Source of the DNA: Chitinophagaceae bacterium
GTDB lineage: Bacteria; Bacteroidota; Bacteroidia; Chitinophagales; Chitinophagaceae
Assembly (NCBI GenBank): GCA_019747705.1
Contig: JAIEQM010000103.1
Location: forward strand, 1-41,737
Length of the DNA stretch: 41,737 bases
Direction: 5' to 3'
Both the position numbers and the translations under genes were made by a program. Shown here piece after piece: positions 23,729-31,445 of this stretch. The notes below the pieces were generated by a model. That model had not been told where the DNA came from. It did not search any database and was given only the letters and a program-made list of their open reading frames with translations. The stretch's first letter is position 1. Every line of letters starts with the position of its first letter.

Positions 23729-24226
23729 TTACGGTTCATAAATCTTTCTTGAAAACTTATACTTTCTGCCCGCTTTCTTTACAATAAATAAATTGCTGTA
23801 TGATGAGTCGGGTAAATCGCTGAGCAACTGTTTACCGGTGAGTTTATTTACAAGATCATCTACAGTGCTGGAATGACCAACTATCAGCACATTTTTCTTT
23901 TGAATGGCTTTTAGCTGATTGATGAACACATCCGAGGTGTCTCTTGGGTTATAAATTTCAATGGGAATGCTGATGGCTTCGCTCAACGGTTTTGCTGTTG
24001 AAGTGGTTCGGATGGTTTGGGTTGAAAAAATATAGCCGATGTTTTTAATACTGAGTAAATCTTTTAGCTTACTGGCCCGGTCTTTTCCTTTGTCTGTTAG
24101 CGGAACATCATTGCTCATACCAGGCGCTGCTGTTGCTTTTTCTGCATGACGAACAATATAATACGCAGTTGAGCTGCATGCATTAAGCAGCATTGCAAGG
24201 CAAAAAACCGTTATAAGCTGTTTCAT
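23729..24226 (-). CDS. Histidine phosphatase (SixA-like) lipoprotein
   Basis: The 165-residue protein has a lipoprotein signal (MKQLITVFCLAMLLNACSS; lipobox cysteine 17). A histidine phosphatase domain follows with the RHG-like motif YYIVRHAEK and a second histidine in VLIVGHSSTVDDL. These two histidines are the phospho-acceptor and its partner in the phosphoglycerate mutase superfamily. The short size is like SixA. Exported lipoprotein phosphatases of this group probably hydrolyse small phosphate esters; the substrate is unknown. The ATG at 24226 gives the lipobox, and earlier in-frame starts encode a basic, implausible extension. Confidence 0.88.
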   Translation of the reverse strand: MKQLITVFCLAMLLNACSSTAYYIVRHAEKATAAPGMSNDVPLTDKGKDRASKLKDLLSIKNIGYIFSTQTIRTTSTAKPLSEAISIPIEIYNPRDTSDVFINQLKAIQKKNVLIVGHSSTVDDLVNKLTGKQLLSDLPDSSYSNLFIVKKAGRKYKFSRKIYEP

Positions 24227-24321
24227 GTTATATGTTTTAGTATCATTTTTTAAACTGCATTTTCTTTTTCTGCATCTTCTTTGTAAATTTAAGACAACAG
24301 AACCCATTAAAACCATAACTC

Positions 24322-25035
24322 ATGAAGACTTTATCTGAAACCTGGTTTGCTGATGGCTATATTGATTTTGAATTGAAGAAGTACACCCTCCTCGCCTACC
24401 TGCAGGAAGTAAACAATTATTTCAGCGATGCCAAACTCTATCCGCAACTGGCCGATGTGATTTTTCATTACAATAACCTGGTGGCGTTCCGTGAAAACAA
24501 AAAATATCTGCAGGAACAGTTTCCCAAAAAGCTTACGGGCATGCAATTGGAAAAACTGCAGTTACTGTATGAGCAAATGATTGAAGATGATGAACTGATG
24601 CAGGAACTGGAAAGCATTATGCATTATTCTATTGATACCATGAAATCCACCATCAGCAACGGAACTGAAATTTACGAACTGGTGGAGCAAAGCCTGAGCA
24701 TACATCCTGTGGGGCTGATTCCTTTAGATACAACTGAAGGTTATATCTTTCTCAGGAGTATTCATGAAAAGCAAACCAAGGTGTATCAATACCGTCTCAG
24801 TTTTTTTGAACGGCATGATTCACAGTACCGTACTCTCAAAACAAATTTCATTGATAGCTGGATGAGCAATTTTGTAAACACCTATGAAAGTATTAAAGGT
24901 GAATTAATTCGTAACCAATCACTATTACCCAACCCCGCAGTGTACAGCATTGAAACCAATTTAAGTTACCCGGTTGAAGAAACGTTCTTACCTATTGCTA
25001 AAAGAAGTTTTGTAAAGTTTTTGGCGGCAGCATAA
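24322..25035 (+). CDS. Conserved-looking hypothetical protein
   Basis: I do not recognise a family. The 237-residue soluble protein has no signal peptide or membrane segment. It begins MKTLSETWFADGYIDFELKKYTLLAYLQEVNNYF and looks largely helical, with many aromatic and charged residues and no cysteines. The middle part (LVEQSLSIHPVGLIPLDTTEGYIFLRS) looks like an extended strand region. It is encoded alone, diverging from the SixA-like lipoprotein gene and converging on the S9 peptidase gene across a strong hairpin. Confidence 0.7.
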   Translation: MKTLSETWFADGYIDFELKKYTLLAYLQEVNNYFSDAKLYPQLADVIFHYNNLVAFRENKKYLQEQFPKKLTGMQLEKLQLLYEQMIEDDELMQELESIMHYSIDTMKSTISNGTEIYELVEQSLSIHPVGLIPLDTTEGYIFLRSIHEKQTKVYQYRLSFFERHDSQYRTLKTNFIDSWMSNFVNTYESIKGELIRNQSLLPNPAVYSIETNLSYPVEETFLPIAKRSFVKFLAAA

Positions 25036-25038
25036 ATA

Positions 25039-25091
25039 AGACCTATAAGGTTTGCCGGGTGGCAATGCAGCGCTGCAAACCTTATAGGTCT
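25039..25091. terminator. Bidirectional hairpin between convergent genes
   Basis: A perfect 17-bp inverted repeat (AGACCTATAAGGTTTGC at 25039-25055 and its complement at 25075-25091) encloses a 19-nt loop. It starts 4 bp after one stop codon and ends 6 bp before the convergent stop. Its T-run is weak, but its position fits a two-way terminator. I know similar GACCTATAAGGTTT hairpins as recurring intergenic repeats in Bacteroidota. Confidence 0.8.
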
Positions 25092-25096
25092 GGGCA

Positions 25097-28090
25097 TTAT
25101 TCAATCTTCAAGCCCCAGTCAATTCCTTTGCCGGTTGCAGGCACGCCACTCTTCATCCACACCGGCATGGGCGCTCCTTTCAAATAATGATCAAAGAATT
25201 GCCCGAGACGAACAGAAAGGTCTTTACGGTTTCTCCGTTCAACAAGATTGTGATCTTCATCATTATACTGTAACAAATACACCGTTTTACCGAGGCGTTT
25301 CAGTGCAGTGAAGTATTCAATACCCTGGTACCAGGGTACTGCACCATCTTTATCATTATGCATAATCAGCAAAGGCGTAACTACTTTATCTGCTTTAAAC
25401 AGGGGGGAGTTTTTAGTATACAAATCGGGTCTTTGCCAGGGCGTAAATCCTAAACGGCTTTGAGATTTTTCATATTGAAACTGGCGGCTGATGCCTGTGC
25501 CCCACCTGATGCCTCCATACGCACTCAACATATTACTCACCGGTGCACCGGCGCCTGCTGCTGCAAACATTTTGGTACGTGTAATTAAATAAGCAACCTG
25601 GTAACCTCCCCAACTCTGCCCCTGTATGGCCATCTTTGTACTGTCAACAAATTTGAATTTGCTTAAATACTTTGCGGCGCTTACAACTGCATTGTAAGCG
25701 CTTTCACCAGGCTCTCCGTTTTTATAATAAATGTTGGGATCAAAAACCAAATAACCATTGCTGGTAAACCAGGGAATATTTACGGTTGATGCACTGGGTG
25801 CAGGCGAACGGTAATTATATCTTGTATCAGCATCACGCTCATAAAAATAAAAGACAACAGGATATTTTTTGGTGCTGTCAAAATTCTCAGGCTTGAATAA
25901 CAAACCTTCGCTCATCTTACCATCAAACATTTTCCATTTATGCAGTTCAACAGTAAACCAGTTGTAATTTTTTTGCTGCTGGTTGATATCGCTTAGCTGT
26001 GTTGCGCCTTTAATTTCATACTTTGTTGTTTTACCGTTTGTGTCATTTACAGCTGCTGTATCAATACTTGTAACTACGGCAACATTGTAAGAACGGTTAA
26101 AACTTCCTTTTAAATATCCAAACACCGGGCTGTTCTTTGCTTTAAAAAAACTCTGCATGGTTAATGGATAAGTTTGTTTCATGGCAGCATCAAACACAAA
26201 GTTTTCGCCCGGTTTATACAATTTTAAACCATTGCCTTTTTCTTTATTATCAAAAATGGTGAGTAACAAAGGCCGGGCTTCTTTTACAAAACGTTCTTCC
26301 CTGTCAGTTTGGATGTATCTGAATGTGATCTCATTTTTTCTTCCCGTTCCGTTAGTGATGCATACAGGTTTGCTTACTCCCGTTGGATCCACTTTCCAGA
26401 TATCATACTTGTCATAGATGTACATAAATGCGTCATTCTTCAGCCAGCTCATAAAACCATGTGGCGGCGGATCATCAGGATGATCATCTTCTTCATCCCA
26501 TAAAGGAACTTTAATATCTTTTGTGGCATTGATGGTTTTGCCAGTTGCCATTTCATAGGTGAAATAGTGGCGCTGTTTCCAGTCGTACCACAAAATAAAT
26601 TTTCCTTTGGCTGAAATATCTGCACCGCCCCTGAGCTTGGATGCTACCAGCTTCCGTTCACCGGTATTTGTATTTACCAAATACACATCTGTATAGCCAA
26701 ATTGCTCCCATTGATTTTGAATCCGGTAACTTTTATTCGTTTCGCCCATTGCCACGTCTGCGTTATCTTCATCTGTTAAACTGATGCGTTCTAAATTTTC
26801 ATCAGCCAGCGGAGTTACAGCATCTGCATTGTTATTGATCACACCCAAATAACTTCTCCGCAATTCATTATTAAGCTGTACTAATTGCTGGGGTTGTAAT
26901 TCATCATCTTTATAATTCCAGATATCAAGTCGTGCGGTTTCAAAATCGGCCAGCGTTGTATCTTTTGGTTGACGAATGGGCGCAAGGCCAACAAACAACC
27001 GTTGCCCGTTTTTACTGAACTTGTTGGTATAATCCGGGCTCACTGTCATTCCATCTTTTACACCTGCGGTTGTTCTGTCAACTTTTAATTTTGCTTCGCT
27101 CATGCCTGGCTTGTAATACCATAACTTGTAAAATTTCTTTAATGCCTTGCTCACGCTGTCACGCTCTGCAACAAATGCAAGCTGGCTGCCTTCTTCATCC
27201 ATTGCATAATTTTTCGCATCATTAAACCCTTTTAACACAGTATCAATTTTTCCGGCAGCAGTGTTCATCCATAATACCAGGGCTTTACTCAGTGTATCGT
27301 TGTTCTTTTTAGTGGTTTCAATCAATAAAGCATTTCCTTTTTTACTGAAATAATAATCACTCACCAGTTTGAATTTCTTTTCTTCACCAGTTATCATATT
27401 TCGTATCACAAAATCAGTTCCTTCTTCCACGGGATCATCAGCCGGTTTTGGCGCAGCAGGTTTTGTTTCTTTCTTTGACGGCTGCAATACATTCAACCCT
27501 TTTGTTTTGGCTTCAATGGCTTTATTTTTTAAACTGTCGGCAATATGCATCAAACTGTCAGCCATTGCAACCATCTTATTGATTTGTGTAAGTGAATCGG
27601 GTTTGGGTGCAGGCGCAGGTGGCTGTGGTAATGATTTTTCCAAATGATAAGCTATCCATCCGCTGGCTTTCTCCGGTGTTTTAAACGACTTTACCCTTGG
27701 CACTTTCCAAACACTGTCTTTGCCCAGTTCCATCATTGCCAAACTGTCTTTGGGCATATCATCAGGGCGTTTCTTTTTGATGCGGGCATCACGGGTGTCT
27801 TTAAATAAGGGGCGAATTTTAAAAATTACAAAACGGCTGTCGTCTGTAATTAGATGACTGTAACCACGTGCAATTGTTTTTTTATAGGCGCCATCTGTTG
27901 ATTGTATTACCAATTCGCCATCGCCTTCCTGGGGATTGATCATATACACCACCCATTTCCCATCATTACTGATGAGGGTTTGCTGTACACTTTGCCATCC
28001 ATCGTAAACAGAATGGTCTAATGGTTTCTTTTGTGCCTGAAGCATGGATGCAATAAAAAGACATGCAAGAGCGGAAATGAATTTTCTCAT
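25097..28090 (-). CDS. Prolyl-oligopeptidase-type S9 peptidase, secreted
   Basis: The 997-residue protein has a signal peptide (MRKFISALACLFIASMLQAQ). A long beta-propeller-like region (about 25-740) follows, then an alpha/beta-hydrolase domain. The catalytic triad is visible: Ser826 in QGQSWGGY, an Asp in MHNDKDGAVPW, and a His in NDEDHNLVERR. S9 enzymes cleave peptides, often after proline or in dipeptidyl fashion; the exact specificity is unknown. It is longer than the usual 700-800 residues because of a low-complexity Ala/Pro/Lys insert near residues 150-230 (PQPPAPAPKPDSL..., KPAAPKPADDP). It stands alone, convergent with the hypothetical gene. Confidence 0.9.
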   Translation of the reverse strand: MRKFISALACLFIASMLQAQKKPLDHSVYDGWQSVQQTLISNDGKWVVYMINPQEGDGELVIQSTDGAYKKTIARGYSHLITDDSRFVIFKIRPLFKDTRDARIKKKRPDDMPKDSLAMMELGKDSVWKVPRVKSFKTPEKASGWIAYHLEKSLPQPPAPAPKPDSLTQINKMVAMADSLMHIADSLKNKAIEAKTKGLNVLQPSKKETKPAAPKPADDPVEEGTDFVIRNMITGEEKKFKLVSDYYFSKKGNALLIETTKKNNDTLSKALVLWMNTAAGKIDTVLKGFNDAKNYAMDEEGSQLAFVAERDSVSKALKKFYKLWYYKPGMSEAKLKVDRTTAGVKDGMTVSPDYTNKFSKNGQRLFVGLAPIRQPKDTTLADFETARLDIWNYKDDELQPQQLVQLNNELRRSYLGVINNNADAVTPLADENLERISLTDEDNADVAMGETNKSYRIQNQWEQFGYTDVYLVNTNTGERKLVASKLRGGADISAKGKFILWYDWKQRHYFTYEMATGKTINATKDIKVPLWDEEDDHPDDPPPHGFMSWLKNDAFMYIYDKYDIWKVDPTGVSKPVCITNGTGRKNEITFRYIQTDREERFVKEARPLLLTIFDNKEKGNGLKLYKPGENFVFDAAMKQTYPLTMQSFFKAKNSPVFGYLKGSFNRSYNVAVVTSIDTAAVNDTNGKTTKYEIKGATQLSDINQQQKNYNWFTVELHKWKMFDGKMSEGLLFKPENFDSTKKYPVVFYFYERDADTRYNYRSPAPSASTVNIPWFTSNGYLVFDPNIYYKNGEPGESAYNAVVSAAKYLSKFKFVDSTKMAIQGQSWGGYQVAYLITRTKMFAAAGAGAPVSNMLSAYGGIRWGTGISRQFQYEKSQSRLGFTPWQRPDLYTKNSPLFKADKVVTPLLIMHNDKDGAVPWYQGIEYFTALKRLGKTVYLLQYNDEDHNLVERRNRKDLSVRLGQFFDHYLKGAPMPVWMKSGVPATGKGIDWGLKIE

Positions 28091-28284
28091 ATAGCTGGTT
28101 TGAAATGAGCGGAAAGATAGGGCAAAGAATTGTTACGGAAATACGATTTACACGAGTGGAATAAACCCTTTATAAAAAAAAATAAAGGCACTGCCACACC
28201 GTTCCTGGCAAATGTTTAAAAGCAGATGCGTAAATAGCAGTTTCCATAAGCCCAACTACTGAAAAAGAAGATTTTTAGCAGGAT

Positions 28285-28716
28285 TTAGTTTGTTTGAACA
28301 GTAATGCCTTCATGCGTGAGCACTAATGTTTCGGTAGCAACACTGCTGTGAGATGCATTTAATACCGGCCCATAATAATGCACGGGGAAAGCATTCCGGA
28401 TTTTCCATTGTACAACAGGCTGATGCTGATCATCCAGCAATGAAACAGTAACATCCCTTCGTTCTACAACGCCTGCACTTTTGGTATTCATCCATTGAAA
28501 AAAATCATTATCGCCTTTTTGTATGGTTCGTTTTAAAACAATATCATCATATTTTATAAGCCCGGGGAGTTTTTTAAAATTATCCTCAGGGGAAGACCCT
28601 TCTCTAAATACAATTGCTTCTGCTTCAATATTCAATCCACTTACTTCCATAAATCCAATTCGGGCTCCACCCCATTCTACCTGAAAATGATAATTGATAA
28701 CCGGATACTGTGACAT
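28285..28716 (-). CDS. Orphan phage-tail-tube (T4 gp19-like) protein
   Basis: The 143-residue protein matches the gp19-like tube pattern: YHFQVEWGGARIGFMEVSGLNIEAEAIVFREGSS, a central LKRTIQKGDNDFFQWMNT, then RRDVTVSLLDDQHQPVVQWKIRNAFPVHYYGPVL, and a C-terminal LVLTHEGITV. Such proteins build the inner tube of phage tails and contractile injection systems. No sheath, baseplate, spike or ATPase gene lies in the window, so it is an orphan. I use the ATG at 28716 because family members start near YPxxxxHFQVEWGG. An ATG at 28794, in frame, would add a 26-residue hydrophobic helix. Confidence 0.8.
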   Translation of the reverse strand: MSQYPVINYHFQVEWGGARIGFMEVSGLNIEAEAIVFREGSSPEDNFKKLPGLIKYDDIVLKRTIQKGDNDFFQWMNTKSAGVVERRDVTVSLLDDQHQPVVQWKIRNAFPVHYYGPVLNASHSSVATETLVLTHEGITVQTN

Positions 28717-28981
28717 AATAAAAGGTTTAATTATGAAAAAATAGATAAGTATCAACAGGACTATAAAGAGAAGAATAAAAATGGCTGTTAGCATAAATCT
28801 GATTTGTACAGAAAGCTACAAAAGAAATTTGAAATGATGCCGGATGTTAGTTTTAATTTTCTCAATGGTTGGCTTCTCCACCAACCACATTCATATATGT
28901 AATAATAAGAAAGTTTCCTTTTTGCCTGAGAAGTATGAGCAGGTTTTTTATAATTAGAAGGATAAAATGCTTTGTTTAAAG

Positions 28982-29155
28982 TTATCTGGATAAAACAGGA
29001 GCTTTTTTCCCCGAAGTTGCTAAACGGCGTTTATTTTTTGCCATCTTTTCTTTGTATTCACGAATGTGTTTACTGATTGCTTCCCGTTCTTTTTTTGTCA
29101 AAGGTTTGGGGTCAACATAAAAATCAACATTCAGAGGTTCTTTAATTAGTCCCAT
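28982..29155 (-). CDS. 57-residue basic hypothetical protein
   Basis: This short gene encodes MGLIKEPLNVDFYVDPKPLT..., with a charged helical middle (KKEREAISKHIREYKEKMAK) and a lysine-rich tail ending PVLSR. It follows the broken GNAT-like gene by 6 bp on the same strand, so the two were probably one operon. It has no membrane segment and no recognised motif. An unbroken frame with an ATG and a conserved-looking acidic/proline start (VDFYVDPKPLT) supports its being real. Function is unknown; an antitoxin-like or accessory partner is conceivable, not shown. Confidence 0.6.
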   Translation of the reverse strand: MGLIKEPLNVDFYVDPKPLTKKEREAISKHIREYKEKMAKNKRRLATSGKKAPVLSR

Positions 29156-29161
29156 AATCTT

Positions 29162-29685
29162 TTATTTAAAATATTTTTCAATTAACGCTCTTGCAGGCAG
29201 TGTATCAATAATCATTAAGTGCCCGCCGAAATGATAAGCACCTAACGTTTTTATATAGTGGTCAATTAATTTTGTTTTTGAATGAAAAGAAACAAACCCT
29301 TCATACCCCTTTTGAAAAGACAACCTGCAAGCATACGCAACCAAATTACCCGGAACTCCTAAATAAATCTTTGTTCTTCCTTTATTAAATGGGGCGCTTT
29401 CAATTAAGTGCAATAAACATGGTCATCCTCAAAACTTATGCTTACAAGACCTTGAATGATATCTGGATTTCCCTGAATCGTTAACTTATAAACCTCTCTA
29501 TCGTCAGCATCAAGTACTTTTTTCCAATTGAACAACCATCCATTTTTCTTTGTTATTTGATGAATATCTGTTCTTTTCAAATTACTTATCTCAGTAGGAA
29601 AACTGTCACCTGAAAGAACGTTTTCAACTGAACGGGTCAGTTTATCAACCTCAAAATCAAGATAATTGATCTTCTTTTTTTGCAC
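29162..29685 (-). pseudogene. GNAT-like acetyltransferase gene split by a 1-nt frameshift
   Basis: Two frames overlap by 10 bp. The first (29404-29685, 93 residues) ends DDHVYCT and stop. The second (29162-29413, 83 residues) begins LHLIESAPFNKGRTK. Adding one T around 29412-29415 would join them as DDHVYLHLIESAPFNKG and give a 174-residue protein. The joined sequence looks like a GNAT acyltransferase: GVPGNLVAYACRLSFQKGYEGFVSF at the acetyl-CoA-binding position and YIKTLGAYHFGG near the end. The second part has only a TTG start. The break may be a real mutation, a programmed frameshift or a sequencing error. It precedes the 57-residue gene by 6 bp. Confidence 0.75.
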
Positions 29686-29707
29686 TGCACAATTTACGAA
29701 AAAAAAA

Positions 29708-30589
29708 CTAACTCTTGTAATGCTTTGCCCTGCGCCAAACTATAATTGAATGCAACACAACACTTAAAAGTATAAGTGAAGCCCCTGCATAAAAACTAAA
29801 GCCCAATTCAAGCTGCTCATTGTATAATAAAAACGCTAATAGTATTCCATACAAAGGCTCCAGATTAAAACTAAGATTTACAGTATAAGCTGAAAGTTTT
29901 TTCAACGCATTACCCGTTAACATAAACGCCAAAACAGAGCAAACCCATGAAAGGAATAAAAGCCATCCCAGGTTTTGCCAGCCGGGCAAAATAGTTGTTA
30001 CCGGAAAATAAAAAAGATAAAGAGGCAGCAACAAACTCAACCATAAAAAGCCACCCGTTAACTGATAGGTTAAAACTGTGGCGCTGTTATATATTTTCAA
30101 AAAGCGCCTCAGTAACACCATTACAAATGCAAGAAATAACGCACATAAAACCCCCAGTATAATTCCTGTTTTATAACGACCGTCAAAATGAAAAATAATA
30201 CTGATGCCTGCTATTACAAGAACGCCTAAGATCACTTCTTTAAAATCAATTGGTTTTTTTTCAAGCAAAGGCTCAGTGATGGATGTAAAAAAACCAACTG
30301 CTGAAAAGCAAACCAATGCTACAGAAACATTTGCAGCTTTAATGCTGCCGTAAAATGTAACCCAGTGCAATGCAGCCATCAACCCAATACCACTTAACTG
30401 CCAAATGTGCCTGACTGAAACTTTTTGTATTTGCTTTGTAATTAAAAACAATACCCACATTGTTGCAGCTGTGAGCAGCAGCCGCCACCACACCAGTAAC
30501 CCCTCATTCAACGTAATTAAACGACCCAGCACACCTGTAAAGCCTGCCAGAAAAACAGAAGTATGGAGTTGAAGGAATGCTTTCTTCAT
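29708..30589 (-). CDS. EamA/DMT-family transporter
   Basis: The 293-residue protein has ten hydrophobic segments in two five-helix halves, the pattern of the drug/metabolite transporter superfamily (EamA). Typical pieces are LVWWRLLLTAATMWVLFLIT, GLMAALHWVTFYGSIKAANVSVALV and, in the second half, LEPLYGILLAFLLYNEQLELGF. It exports or imports a small metabolite across the cytoplasmic membrane; substrate unknown. The ATG at 30589 is chosen over a TTG at 30607. It lies 22 bp upstream of the frameshifted GNAT-like gene and on the same strand. Confidence 0.9.
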   Translation of the reverse strand: MKKAFLQLHTSVFLAGFTGVLGRLITLNEGLLVWWRLLLTAATMWVLFLITKQIQKVSVRHIWQLSGIGLMAALHWVTFYGSIKAANVSVALVCFSAVGFFTSITEPLLEKKPIDFKEVILGVLVIAGISIIFHFDGRYKTGIILGVLCALFLAFVMVLLRRFLKIYNSATVLTYQLTGGFLWLSLLLPLYLFYFPVTTILPGWQNLGWLLFLSWVCSVLAFMLTGNALKKLSAYTVNLSFNLEPLYGILLAFLLYNEQLELGFSFYAGASLILLSVVLHSIIVWRRAKHYKS

Positions 30590-30638
30590 CACATCAAAGA
30601 AAAGCAATAATTAAATGATGGGGCATTTGATTGAATAT

Positions 30639-30646
30639 TATATTTG
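30639..30646 (+). promoter_or_regulatory. TAnnTTTG -7 box of the ABC operon
   Basis: TATATTTG exactly matches the Bacteroidota -7 consensus and ends 20 bp before the ATG at 30667. Confidence 0.55.
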
Positions 30647-30666
30647 ATTTTTAAACCCAAAAGCGA

Positions 30667-31437
30667 ATGGCGCCCGTTATTACTCTCAAAAATCTATGGA
30701 AAAGCTATGGCAGTAAAGCTGTACTCAAAGGGATTGATATTACCATTGAAGCCGGGCAGGTAATTGGTTATATTGGACCCAATGGCGCAGGCAAAAGCAC
30801 CACTGTAAAAATTTTATGCGGTTTAATTTCTGATTTCACCGGTGAAGTGTTTGTAAATGGCATTGATATTAAAAAAGATCCTGTTGCAGTAAAACAGAAA
30901 ATTGGTTATGTGCCCGAACTGGCTGAACTCTATGATGTACTTACACCCATGGAATTTTTGGAACTGATGGGTGAGCTTTATAACCTTGAACCTGCTGTTG
31001 TAAAAGAACGATCTGTGAAAATGTTATCAGCTTTTGGTTTGGCAGATAACATCAACAACCGGATGGATACGTTTAGTAAAGGGATGCGGCAAAAAGTATT
31101 ACTCACTTCTGGTTTGCTGCACAATCCTGATATTATTATTTTGGATGAACCCCTGAGCGGACTGGATGCCAACAGTGTGATAATAGTGAAAGACCTGATT
31201 ACCAAACTGGCGAAAGATGGCAAAACAATTTTCTACTGCAGCCACATGATGGATATAGTTGAAAAAATAAGTGACCGTATTATTCTTATTGATAACGGAA
31301 CAGTTGTTGCCGACGGAAGTTTTGAACAACTCAGACAGCTAAAAGGCGATACCAGCCTTGAAAAAATATTTGCTGACCTTACAGCTAAAGGCGAACTCAA
31401 TACTGCTGCCGATCAATTATTACATGCACTTGATTAA
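30667..31437 (+). CDS. ABC transporter ATP-binding protein
   Basis: The 256-residue ATPase has Walker A GPNGAGKST (about 36-44), Q-loop YVPELAELYD, signature FSKGMRQKV in place of LSGGQ, Walker B IIILDEPLSGLD and the H-loop SHMMD. The sequence family resembles the CcmA/NatA type that powers exporters. Its membrane partner is encoded 8 bp downstream. The substrate is unknown; the pair looks like an export system. No accessory periplasmic protein is encoded nearby. Confidence 0.92.
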   Translation: MAPVITLKNLWKSYGSKAVLKGIDITIEAGQVIGYIGPNGAGKSTTVKILCGLISDFTGEVFVNGIDIKKDPVAVKQKIGYVPELAELYDVLTPMEFLELMGELYNLEPAVVKERSVKMLSAFGLADNINNRMDTFSKGMRQKVLLTSGLLHNPDIIILDEPLSGLDANSVIIVKDLITKLAKDGKTIFYCSHMMDIVEKISDRIILIDNGTVVADGSFEQLRQLKGDTSLEKIFADLTAKGELNTAADQLLHALD

Positions 31438-31445
31438 ACTGTTTC

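Noticed and set aside
28285..28716. Prophage remnant
   Set aside because: Only one tail-related gene is present, with no integrase, att-like duplications or other structural genes nearby.
28982..29685. Toxin-antitoxin pair from the GNAT-like and 57-residue genes
   Set aside because: GNAT toxins are usually paired with a DUF1778 or other antitoxin having a DNA-binding motif upstream. The small protein here is downstream and lacks such a motif, and the GNAT-like frame is broken.
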